40,725 nucleotides of DNA, from NCBI GenBank assembly GCA_029547265.1, contig JAKPPP010000090.1, forward strand, positions 1-40,725. The letters run 5' to 3'. A program made the position numbers and the translations under genes. The stretch's first letter is position 1, and each line of letters starts with the position of its first letter. Shown here piece by piece: positions 16,491-24,388 of the stretch. The notes under the pieces were generated by a model, which did no database searches, was not told where the DNA came from, and was given only the letters and a program-made list of their open reading frames with translations. This stretch comes from Bacteroidota bacterium (GTDB taxonomy: Bacteria; Bacteroidota; Bacteroidia; AKYH767-A; OLB10).

Positions 16491-17219
16491 TTATGCTACA
16501 TGAACGGCCGACATTTTAGTGTCTTTATGGTCACGCATTCTAATAACTTTAGCAGGAACACCACCAATTACTGCATTGGCGGGCATGTCTTTGGTAACAA
16601 CTGCACCGGCAGCTATCACACAGTTTTCTCCTATAGTAACTCCGTCGAGTACAGTAACTTTCGCTCCTATCCAACAGTTATTACCAATTTTAATTCCGGA
16701 ACGAGTTACACCTTGTAATCGAATTAATTCTTGTTGATCAACGAATTGATGATTCTCAGGGTGACAACTTAGATATGGGCCAATTATGCAATCATCTCCA
16801 ATTTCCAAACCTCCTGCACCTCCTAAATGAGCAAATTCACCAATACCGACATGACTGCCGATACGAATAAATTTTCCCGGCTGATTAAAAGAGAATGATA
16901 CTTTAAGAAAAGACATTGGTCCAATCCATGAATAATCGCCGATTGTTAATCCTTCCTCTCCGAAAGCATTAATACTTACATCCTTTCCGATTTGAACACC
17001 CTTACCATAGTAAAATGTTTTCCAATTACTAACGGTAACGCGTTTACCCAGCATAAGCATATTAGGGCTTTTCCCTGCAAATATTGAACGGGCACCTCTA
17101 AAAACAGAAATTGCTTTATCAACAATAAAAGTAAAGAGCATACCTGTAGAGGCATGCTCATCCAACGTAAACGCCGGGTTTTTCTTTTTACCGAGAAATA
17201 TAATTACTGCTTTAAGCAT
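16491..17219 (-). CDS. Hexapeptide-repeat (left-handed beta-helix) acyltransferase
   Basis: A 243-residue O- or N-acyltransferase of the LbetaH superfamily. Multiple hexapeptide turns are visible (IGKDVSI, LTIGDYSWIG, IRIGSHVGIG, LEIGDDCIIG, IKIGNNCWIG, VTIGENCVIAAGAVV), ending with the standard VIGGVPAKVI cap. The CHPENHQF segment supplies the likely catalytic His of the maltose/galactoside-type acetyltransferases. I start it at the ATG at 17219, one base after the methyltransferase stop. The longer open frame to 17270 would overlap that gene and adds no family-like sequence. It probably acetylates a sugar of the exported polysaccharide, or its precursor, using acetyl-CoA. The acyl acceptor is unknown. 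Confidence 0.88.
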   Translation of the reverse strand: MLKAVIIFLGKKKNPAFTLDEHASTGMLFTFIVDKAISVFRGARSIFAGKSPNMLMLGKRVTVSNWKTFYYGKGVQIGKDVSINAFGEEGLTIGDYSWIGPMSFLKVSFSFNQPGKFIRIGSHVGIGEFAHLGGAGGLEIGDDCIIGPYLSCHPENHQFVDQQELIRLQGVTRSGIKIGNNCWIGAKVTVLDGVTIGENCVIAAGAVVTKDMPANAVIGGVPAKVIRMRDHKDTKMSAVHVA

Positions 17220-17220
17220 A

Positions 17221-17976
17221 TTACATTTTCCAGAAAGTAGTTTGACAAACAAAGAATGCCATTGGGCCAAATCCGGAGAAGCGAATCATTTCTTTTCCTT
17301 CTAATAATTCAGCGCCTTTCCAGTTAACCGGATTATCACTATTGTCAAGTACTAACCAGCCACCCGGTTTAATTTTCTTCATTGCAACGCGAATACAATC
17401 GTTACGACGAGTGAATTCATTCATTGAATCTATCAAGATGATATCGTAAGATCCATCTTCCTGAGTCATCATATCGTTTAATGTTGCAGTTCCCTGCATC
17501 ACTCTTAAATCAAAGTTTTCTTCGTTGTATTTTTCAGGGCTTTTCTCAACAGTTTCGAATACCATTTGAGCCCATTGAACATCATGTTCGTAAGTAGTCA
17601 CTTTTGCTCCTTTTCCTAAAAACCAAAGAGAGCTATTTCCTCCACCAAGTTCCATTACTTTCATTCCCGGTTTAACCATTCCATCAAGATAGCGGATTGC
17701 ATCCATTACTAAAAAAGGCACAGGGTTCGACATGATTGGCGAACGCTTTGCTTGGAAATAAGTTTTAGCAACGAAAGGTAATTTCGTTAAGCTATAGAAA
17801 GAAGGAGGATTTCCTTCGTAGTCGGTAAAACGAAGGCTGGCAGTAAGTTTTTCACTGTGACCGTCGTCGCATTGCCACTTTAAGGTGGTTCTGCCTAAAA
17901 GTTTATCAATTACCGGAATTTGGTATTCCGAACTAACAACATGAATGTTTGGAGGGGTGATTTGTTTACGGTCCAT
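17221..17976 (-). CDS. Class I SAM-dependent methyltransferase of the polysaccharide locus
   Basis: A 251-residue protein with a Rossmann methyltransferase core from about 95 to 220. Motif I is MELGGGNSSLWF (109-116 is the glycine loop), the ribose-binding acidic residue is Glu130 (TTYEHD), and IILIDS (179-184) and LVLDNSDN (208-215) correspond to motifs around strands 4 and 5. The N-terminal 90 residues are less recognisable and may bind the acceptor. Between the TMPK-like kinase gene (29-base gap) and the acyltransferase (1-base gap), it most likely methylates a sugar or sugar-phosphate of the polymer. In other systems a methyl cap can terminate chain growth. A FkbM-type assignment was considered, but the sequence does not show enough to claim it. 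Confidence 0.8.
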   Translation of the reverse strand: MDRKQITPPNIHVVSSEYQIPVIDKLLGRTTLKWQCDDGHSEKLTASLRFTDYEGNPPSFYSLTKLPFVAKTYFQAKRSPIMSNPVPFLVMDAIRYLDGMVKPGMKVMELGGGNSSLWFLGKGAKVTTYEHDVQWAQMVFETVEKSPEKYNEENFDLRVMQGTATLNDMMTQEDGSYDIILIDSMNEFTRRNDCIRVAMKKIKPGGWLVLDNSDNPVNWKGAELLEGKEMIRFSGFGPMAFFVCQTTFWKM

Positions 17977-18005
17977 GAAGGCTTAAGTTTAAGGGGTTTT
18001 ATCCC

Positions 18006-19310
18006 TTATACGGCAGCCTTTACATACTGTTTCATTACGACTGATAAAGTTTCCTCCAAATTGGTGTTATTTATGGAGATATATCGCTGCTTTTTGTTCG
18101 ATTTACCTAATTCTTCAAATAATTCACGGTATTCGCCGGTTAGCTGTTGGATATCGTTCGACGACATTTCTTGCTTACGGCTTAATATAATCTCCGGCGG
18201 AGCGTATAAAAACACATTTACTTTTGGCTTAAACACGAAGTAATAGCACCATTTTAAGATCGGCTTAGGCAATGAAATGTTAGATCGTTTCGAATCAATA
18301 ATAAAATCGAAATAATAGCGGTCATAAAGAACTGTATAACCCCTAAGCGTATACCTAAAATATACATAGTATTGGCCAATGATATAATCGACGTAATAAT
18401 ATAGAAAACGAATTAATGAACTTATTGTACTTTTATTGTTCCCTTGACGTGGTAGATTTTGAGAAGTGAGCTTCTCGGCATTCTTCTTACCATGCTTTAT
18501 AGAACTTAAGATAGGCAACATTGATGGTCGGTGGCGTAACACTACTGTTTTTTGGCGATACTTCTTTTGAAGTGTTACCCTAACATTCTCGAGTACAGTC
18601 GACTTCCCGGCACCATCAACTCCACTGAAAGTAACGGTTATTCCTTTACTATTAATAGTATCGCGAATTACATCACCCAAATAGCGGAATTTATGTAATA
18701 ACTTTGGTAGTCCCTTATTAATTGGTTGCGCCAGTACCTGACGAAGAATTTTTTTAGGCCCCCTTAATTTTCTATCGTATAATTCATCTAAGGTATTAAT
18801 CGACAAATCATATTTATTGCAGATATAGCTAAATATTTCAGCTCGCTCAGAAAAACTCTGTGAAGTATAATATTCTCTATAACGTGTAGGTACATCCGAC
18901 TCGTTTATCATGTTAAAAAGCATGATGTACTCAAAATTATGAATCTCAGAGGCAAGTCTTAAATGATTCTTGTTAATTGCACTATTTAGTATCGTTTCTG
19001 CATCTAAATAAATTATCCCCTTTCTTTCGAAGCGATTTATCAAATCTAATTCCAAATAACTCCCGTCCTTGAAATAAACGCTAACAAAAGTAACAAATGA
19101 TTTCCTATGCAAGTCAACTTTTTCAATGTTCTTTCCCTTTCGAATAATATCCAAAAACGAATTTAATTCATTCCTTACAATCAACAAATCGATATCGGAA
19201 GTTTCCGGAATATCATTTGTTGAATTATGCGAAAATTTTAGGAATGCATAACGAAGATCCGTTATAGCATTGAAAAAATAATCGATGAATATTTTACGTT
19301 GAGAATTCAT
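18006..19310 (-). CDS. Nucleotidyltransferase-like domain fused to a thymidylate-kinase-like P-loop domain
   Basis: A 434-residue two-domain protein. Residues about 15-140 resemble a nucleotidyltransferase fold: SDIDLLI (Asp39, Asp41) and a third acidic residue in LELDLI (Asp89). The usual Gly-Ser before the DxD is not clear. Residues about 222-430 resemble thymidylate kinases: P-loop TFSGVDGAGKST (229-238), the DR motif in VLYDRYYFDF (330-331) and a lid-like APPEIILSRKQEM. Thymidylate synthesis is unlikely in this setting; a sugar, phospho-sugar or nucleotide substrate for polysaccharide decoration is an inference. I start at the ATG at 19310, which overlaps the upstream kinase stop as TAATG. 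The longer frame to 19640 runs inside that gene and is not protein-like. Confidence 0.82.
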   Translation of the reverse strand: MNSQRKIFIDYFFNAITDLRYAFLKFSHNSTNDIPETSDIDLLIVRNELNSFLDIIRKGKNIEKVDLHRKSFVTFVSVYFKDGSYLELDLINRFERKGIIYLDAETILNSAINKNHLRLASEIHNFEYIMLFNMINESDVPTRYREYYTSQSFSERAEIFSYICNKYDLSINTLDELYDRKLRGPKKILRQVLAQPINKGLPKLLHKFRYLGDVIRDTINSKGITVTFSGVDGAGKSTVLENVRVTLQKKYRQKTVVLRHRPSMLPILSSIKHGKKNAEKLTSQNLPRQGNNKSTISSLIRFLYYYVDYIIGQYYVYFRYTLRGYTVLYDRYYFDFIIDSKRSNISLPKPILKWCYYFVFKPKVNVFLYAPPEIILSRKQEMSSNDIQQLTGEYRELFEELGKSNKKQRYISINNTNLEETLSVVMKQYVKAAV

Positions 19311-20671
19311 TAGTGGCTGGTATTGCTCACCGTTTCCAATTGATCTGTAATCGCTTCTGTCCAGGCTTTGATCATCCAATGACTTTGCTGAAGTAATTCC
19401 TTCTCGTTTAGGTATTGCCTCAAATAATAACTTACGGTGAAGAGCAGGTAAAGCTTTTCGTGTAAGGCTAGGTTTATCTTGTACTTTTGGAGCATTTGCT
19501 GCACCAATGGTTGTTGTTTCCATAGGTTGATGGAACTTTTTACTGTTGAATAGTCTTTTCTTTGCTGAAGGATAGTACTTTGATAGGTAAAATGAAATAA
19601 ATCGAAAAACATAGGTATTCCGTTTCTCGACATTTCCCAATCATAAACATATAGACGCTGCTCGTCGCAATACATATTCCATGGAGTAAAATCACCATGT
19701 GAAACCGACAGCGAAATAGATTCACCGGCAGAGAAAGTATTGTAGAGTTTTCTTAACAATTTAACAAGGTTACCGGTCGACTTACTGTCGAGGCCATTCG
19801 TAAAAAGTAAATCACGTTTTAACCATTCCATATTTGCAGAAATGGTTTCCCATGCTGTTGAATCTGAAATAGCTTTTCGTTCATGGCTCAATGCATATAA
19901 CTCCGCTAATGCCTTTATATGGATTGCAGTGATTCTATCAGCAGGAATCGTAATTCCGGGTTTAACATTACTCAATCGCGCATGGCCATCAATTTTCCTC
20001 GACACCTTAGGTAAACTAAGGGTCGTAAAATCGTATTTATTTAGCTCTTTCAACATCTCGGTCTCTGTTTTAACTAACTCCTCAGAAACAGGGGTTACGG
20101 GAATTTTTACAAAGGCAACTGTCGTTTCCTTGTTATGTATTTCCATCACTACCTTTCTTGTAGCTCCTCTGGTTCCGGTAAAGAAGGAAATATCTTCTTC
20201 CGGAGTAATATCATTAACCGTTTTTACTTGATCGAGTAGATTTTGTTGCATTCGAATAATTCCCGAAGCCAATAAACGGGTTTGGCCTAACCTTCCGGCT
20301 ACTGTTGATACCCATTTATAAATCTTTGCTTTTAAGCTTACCGAGTTGTATAATGACAAATGTCCTGGAACCCCTTTCGTCAGAGGGAAAAACCAACGTA
20401 TGGTACCATCCGGATTATTAATATATGCCATTTCCGAAAACGAAATTGCAGTATTATTTTTCAAATAAAACGAGAGTTGATGAATGTCATTTAATTCTGC
20501 AACAAAGGCTTCGTCAAAACCTGCTTCCGGTCTCTTTTCCAGCACTACAGCATCGCCAGTACATTCGCCTATCAATCGATGTAATGGATCAATTATAAGC
20601 AGCGTATGATGCTTTGCAAATAAATCACGCAGCAGCAACAGATCTGTTAAGTATATCGGATTCCGATTCAT
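19310..20671 (-). CDS. APH/choline-kinase-fold phosphotransferase with extra N-terminal domain
   Basis: A 453-residue protein. The C-terminal two thirds carry the aminoglycoside-phosphotransferase-like kinase signature: a candidate ATP Lys in VAFVKIP (Lys189), the catalytic loop SHGDFTPWN (Asp327, Asn332) and the metal motif VYDWEMS (Asp344). The first 150 or so residues form a separate domain I do not recognise, with an IRWFFP segment at 91-96. In a polysaccharide operon an aminoglycoside substrate is improbable; a sugar or lipid-linked intermediate is likelier. Its start overlaps the upstream O-antigen ligase gene by 47 bases; the next in-frame Met is residue 81, which would delete much of the extra domain. 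It is coupled to the next gene by TAATG. Confidence 0.82.
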   Translation of the reverse strand: MNRNPIYLTDLLLLRDLFAKHHTLLIIDPLHRLIGECTGDAVVLEKRPEAGFDEAFVAELNDIHQLSFYLKNNTAISFSEMAYINNPDGTIRWFFPLTKGVPGHLSLYNSVSLKAKIYKWVSTVAGRLGQTRLLASGIIRMQQNLLDQVKTVNDITPEEDISFFTGTRGATRKVVMEIHNKETTVAFVKIPVTPVSEELVKTETEMLKELNKYDFTTLSLPKVSRKIDGHARLSNVKPGITIPADRITAIHIKALAELYALSHERKAISDSTAWETISANMEWLKRDLLFTNGLDSKSTGNLVKLLRKLYNTFSAGESISLSVSHGDFTPWNMYCDEQRLYVYDWEMSRNGIPMFFDLFHFTYQSTILQQRKDYSTVKSSINLWKQQPLVQQMLQKYKINLALHEKLYLLFTVSYYLRQYLNEKELLQQSHWMIKAWTEAITDQLETVSNTSH

Positions 20672-21929
20672 AATGGTTAGTGCTCCGAGTTATACGATAG
20701 TTGCAAGCGTTCGGTTCTAAAGTGAAAGAAAAATTGAGAATTAAATAAAATAATATACCATAGTTGGTCTCTCCAAAGATTCCAAACTCCGTAAGCGAGT
20801 TAATAATCAATGGAATAAGAATTAAAAATCCGGCTATTCGGTTCGCGTTAATTTTCGAAGAAATAATTGCATAAATAAAGGAAGCTAATTGAAGGACTAC
20901 GATAAGTAATCCAACTAAGCCTAAACCTAATAGCACTTGTAAAAAAGTGTTATGTGTCATTGCTCCGGCATACGCATTAATCGACTCAAATTTATCGGTG
21001 TAGTCAATACGCATATAACCATATCCAAACCAAGGTTCTTTCGGGAAATTATAGGTGAGCAAGTCTTTCCAGAATGGTAAACGTCCTGTTAAACTTCCAA
21101 TTTCTTCTGCATTACTTTGCGTTACGAAGAGTTGCATTCCAACTATTGGGACAACAAATAGCATAGCTATAAATAAAATACTCTTGAATAATTTAGAAGG
21201 CTGCGTTAATGCATAAATTCCAGATACCAGCAAAAATCCTATAAATGATGATCGTGATCCTGTAAGCATTAACAAATAGGTCAAGAAAGCAATCTTTAGA
21301 ATTATAGATATTCTGATTTTCTCGTCTTTTCTGAGTTCAGTATAAAATCCTGCAATGCCTACCACTAAAAGCATTCCTAATTCATTAGGATTAATGATAA
21401 ATCCTCCTAGCCTTGATACTTCTCCTCCGTGTGTTAAACGGTAGTAATGATCAGGGTCTATCATCATTCCACTAAAGAAACCGATGGCAATTATAAACAC
21501 AGCTCCGGAAAGTAATTTCCCTACCCTGAGTTCATTGTTAGTGTCGTTGAGTTTATAGTGCAAAAACATTCTCATATAGAAGAACGTAAATACTAGCGTC
21601 TCCAAATCCATCAACCATTGCATTAATGATTGTGAAAACGAGCTTGTCCATAATAATGATGCTGCTCCAAAGAAAATATAAGTACAATAAAGTATCAAAG
21701 GCAAGCCTTGCGTTACAGTTATTGATACTTTTTCTTTTTTCATTATTTGTGCTATCCCGTGCACTATTACGATTGCAGTTAATAGTGTACGAAGACCGGC
21801 TTTGATTGCTTGTGTGATAAATAGTTCTTCACTTAACATGAAGTAACTCACAATTCTCAATACCAACATCAACACCATAAATTGGTGCACATGTTTTAAA
21901 TTAAATGGTATTGGTTGTTTCTTCAACAT
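20625..21929 (-). CDS. O-antigen polymerase/ligase family membrane protein (Wzy/WaaL type)
   Basis: A 434-residue polytopic protein with about ten to twelve predicted spans. The Wzy_C region includes LTGSRSSFIGFLLVSGIYAL, then a large extracytoplasmic loop with LPFWKDLL and GYGYMRIDYTD, ending MTHNTFLQVLLGLGLVGLLI. The His-Asn and the preceding Arg-rich segment match residues conserved in O-antigen ligases and polymerases. In a locus with a flippase, Wzc and Wza it is most simply the repeat-unit polymerase working at the periplasmic face of the inner membrane. A ligase role cannot be excluded from sequence. Its last 47 bases overlap the start of the APH-fold kinase gene, and it begins 6 bases after the glycosyltransferase gene. 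Confidence 0.9.
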   Translation of the reverse strand: MLKKQPIPFNLKHVHQFMVLMLVLRIVSYFMLSEELFITQAIKAGLRTLLTAIVIVHGIAQIMKKEKVSITVTQGLPLILYCTYIFFGAASLLWTSSFSQSLMQWLMDLETLVFTFFYMRMFLHYKLNDTNNELRVGKLLSGAVFIIAIGFFSGMMIDPDHYYRLTHGGEVSRLGGFIINPNELGMLLVVGIAGFYTELRKDEKIRISIILKIAFLTYLLMLTGSRSSFIGFLLVSGIYALTQPSKLFKSILFIAMLFVVPIVGMQLFVTQSNAEEIGSLTGRLPFWKDLLTYNFPKEPWFGYGYMRIDYTDKFESINAYAGAMTHNTFLQVLLGLGLVGLLIVVLQLASFIYAIISSKINANRIAGFLILIPLIINSLTEFGIFGETNYGILFYLILNFSFTLEPNACNYRITRSTNHYESESDILNRSVAAA

Positions 21930-21935
21930 ATCAAA

Positions 21936-23060
21936 TTATTTTCCTTCGTAAATCTGAATTAATCGGTTTGAAATGCTAAACCAATTGAATTCTTTCTCTA
22001 CCAATTTTTTTGCACAGGATCCCATGCTTTCTGATTGATGACTTTCAAAAAGTTTCTGAAAATCGAAGCATGCTTTTTCAATCGTTTTAGCAGTAGTTTG
22101 GTGCAGATGAATTCCACAACCATTTGCCTCCACAATTTGACCTACATTCGTAGCAGTACTTACAATAAGCGGTCTTCCTAAAGCAGCAGCTTCCAGAACA
22201 GCTGTTGGCGACCCTTCCGATCTGCTAGGGTGGCAGAATACATCCATGTTGGCAATACGGTTCAATTTATCTTTTCCGTATCGCGCACCCATAAAGTTTA
22301 TTCTGTCTTGTATACCATGTGTTTTTACTTGTTCTTCTAATGTGGTTCTATCTTCTCCGTCGCCAATCATCCACATTTCTCCTTTCCCGCCTTTCTTAAC
22401 ATAGGAAGCAAATCCATCTACTAATAAATCTAATCCTTTATAGTATAAATCAAGACGTCCGCAAAATCCGAAAACAGGAATATTCTTTCTATTCATTTTA
22501 TGATAGTCGAATTCTAGTTCTTCGAAACTTTGTCCGTTAGGGATAATAACTTTATTAGAGAGCTTTATTATCTTGTCGATATGATCAAATTCACTCTGCC
22601 CTAAAAAATGCACTTTAAATGCGTCTTTAAGCATTGTCTTTTCATATCGTTGTATGTAAATTTTCTTTACCCATTTATTTTTCTCGAGTGCAATTTTGTT
22701 GAACGCACCGTGAGGGGTATAAACATACTTTCTTTTCATATCGACTAACATTCTCGACATTTTGTAGAAGTCGGGAATAAAAGCGCCGTGGATATGAAAT
22801 ATGGTATTCTTTGGAGCCTTTGATAATGCGTACAACAATTTCGGATCTAAATCGCGGTAAAAAGGTTGCTGACGAAATAAACGTGTGGGTAATTCTCTTT
22901 CAATCACTTCACCATCCGGAGTTTTTGTTATACCCCAGATTTCTACATCATATCCCAATTTATGCATATGCACCGCATGGTTATGCGCCACTTTATTAAC
23001 GCCATTCATACGGTTAGGGTTTGCCTTACCGAGTACTAGGTGTATGATTTTAGGTTTCAT
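21936..23060 (-). CDS. Glycosyltransferase family 4
   Basis: A 374-residue GT-B glycosyltransferase. The N-terminal domain has KANPNRMNGVNKVAHNHAVH (acceptor loop) and FHIHGAF, and TPHGAFNKIALEKNKW is typical of polysaccharide group-1 enzymes. The donor domain includes PVFGFCGRLDLYYKGLDLLV, MWMIGDGEDRTTLEEQ and the EX7E region SRSEGSPTAVLEAAALGRPL. It is expected to add a sugar to the undecaprenyl-linked intermediate in the cytoplasm. It follows the flippase gene after 59 bases and precedes the polymerase gene by 6 bases. Sugar specificity is unknown. Confidence 0.92.
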   Translation of the reverse strand: MKPKIIHLVLGKANPNRMNGVNKVAHNHAVHMHKLGYDVEIWGITKTPDGEVIERELPTRLFRQQPFYRDLDPKLLYALSKAPKNTIFHIHGAFIPDFYKMSRMLVDMKRKYVYTPHGAFNKIALEKNKWVKKIYIQRYEKTMLKDAFKVHFLGQSEFDHIDKIIKLSNKVIIPNGQSFEELEFDYHKMNRKNIPVFGFCGRLDLYYKGLDLLVDGFASYVKKGGKGEMWMIGDGEDRTTLEEQVKTHGIQDRINFMGARYGKDKLNRIANMDVFCHPSRSEGSPTAVLEAAALGRPLIVSTATNVGQIVEANGCGIHLHQTTAKTIEKACFDFQKLFESHQSESMGSCAKKLVEKEFNWFSISNRLIQIYEGK

Positions 23061-23119
23061 TACCCCTTTGTACGAAAAACAGGCTCAAAAAGTTATAGCG
23101 CGCCGGTATAGAGGTGCAA

Positions 23120-24382
23120 CTATAAGTGCTTGATTTCCTTACGGATATTAAACAAGTAAATAAACAAGGTTATCAGTTGGGTAATCATTAACCCTGCAAC
23201 AACTCCATTGAGTCCGAAGGTTTTGATAATCGGATATGCACTTATTATGCTAAATATTGCACTTGCTACAAAGCTTACAAAGATCAAATGCGTTTTCTCC
23301 ATTGTGCGGATAGCATAACGAAGTGGGTAGCCCAAAAATACTATCACATATAATGCACAGAAGCCAATTAAAATGTGACGATATTCCATAAATGCTTTTC
23401 CATAACACAATTCAATAATATTTCCGGAGAAGATGGCGATCAAAGCAAGTAATGTGAATGTAATTAATCCCATTTGAAGTGTAAACTTCCAAAGGTATTT
23501 GAACATCCCATGATTTCCAGCAATACGTTGATGGTTCGCTGCGCGCGTTGGAATGATGTTTTCCATTGCTAGGAATAATACGTGTGTTACTCCTACAATA
23601 TTTTGTGCCATACGGGTTGCTCCTACTGCTACAGGACCTAATATCGCTCCTGCCGCAATAATGAATAGATTTCCCGAGAACCATTGTAATAAAGCTGTAG
23701 CCGTTAGCCATTTGCTGAAATCCCAATGTTCAAGTATTACTTCTTTTATGCTCTGCCAATTGTACTTCAATTCAGGGATCGACCAAATACCGATGAGGCT
23801 GGCATAGAGGAAGAATACTGCCGTTAATAAGAGTACAAATTGCGCATCAATTTCTTGTACAAAGTGAATTGTAAATGCACTTAATAAGACACCACCATAA
23901 GCAACAAAATCGATAAGGATTGCTTTATGCGGTTTCCCGATTACAAAGAAATATCTACGGAAGAAGTCTTGCAACAAAAATGTAAATACTGCAAGTGGGA
24001 ATGCCAATATAATTGAATCTACTTTCCAATCCTTTAGAATATACTCCATAAATAGTACAGAAAGGAAAGATAGAAATCCCATGGCAGCAGCAAATAATAA
24101 TTGCTTGAAAACGAGGGCTTGTAAATAAATATTTTGTTCTTCCGGTGACTTTTTACCACTCAACGTTTGCATAGGTGCAATAATCAATGGTTGATTTATG
24201 CTACTGGCAATTAATACGCCTAACCAGGCAACGCTATAGATACCAAATCCATCTACTCCGAGGAATCTCGCAAGTACTACACTCGATAAAAAGCTAAACC
24301 CGCTAACAACAGCCTGATCACCATAAACCAACAGTGTGGTATTACGGAAAATGTTCTTAGGGAATGATAAACTCAGTTGCAT
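23120..24382 (-). CDS. Polysaccharide repeat-unit flippase (Wzx-like, MOP superfamily)
   Basis: A 420-residue integral membrane protein with about twelve hydrophobic segments, starting with the family-like FRNTTLLVYGDQAVVSGFSF and LARFLGVDGFGIYSVAWLG. That pattern (a mobile flat start, then LARxLGxxxFGxYS) is characteristic of polysaccharide_synt/Wzx flippases. It should move the finished lipid-linked repeat unit to the periplasmic face of the inner membrane for the Wzy-type polymerase. It starts 6 bases after the Wzc-like gene and belongs to the same operon. There is no sign of truncation; the length is normal for the family. Confidence 0.9.
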   Translation of the reverse strand: MQLSLSFPKNIFRNTTLLVYGDQAVVSGFSFLSSVVLARFLGVDGFGIYSVAWLGVLIASSINQPLIIAPMQTLSGKKSPEEQNIYLQALVFKQLLFAAAMGFLSFLSVLFMEYILKDWKVDSIILAFPLAVFTFLLQDFFRRYFFVIGKPHKAILIDFVAYGGVLLSAFTIHFVQEIDAQFVLLLTAVFFLYASLIGIWSIPELKYNWQSIKEVILEHWDFSKWLTATALLQWFSGNLFIIAAGAILGPVAVGATRMAQNIVGVTHVLFLAMENIIPTRAANHQRIAGNHGMFKYLWKFTLQMGLITFTLLALIAIFSGNIIELCYGKAFMEYRHILIGFCALYVIVFLGYPLRYAIRTMEKTHLIFVSFVASAIFSIISAYPIIKTFGLNGVVAGLMITQLITLFIYLFNIRKEIKHL

Positions 24383-24388
24383 ATACTT

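Noticed and set aside
18006..19310. Thymidylate kinase of nucleotide metabolism
   Set aside because: Fusion to a nucleotidyltransferase-like domain, unusual length and position inside the polysaccharide operon argue against a housekeeping Tmk.
19311..19640. N-terminal extension of the nucleotidyltransferase/TMPK-like gene
   Set aside because: It lies wholly inside the upstream APH-fold kinase gene in another frame and is low in domain-like sequence; the ATG at 19310 with TAATG coupling is a better start.
19310..20671. Aminoglycoside-resistance gene
   Set aside because: The APH-like motifs define a broad kinase fold; the polysaccharide context and the extra N-terminal domain make an antibiotic substrate improbable.
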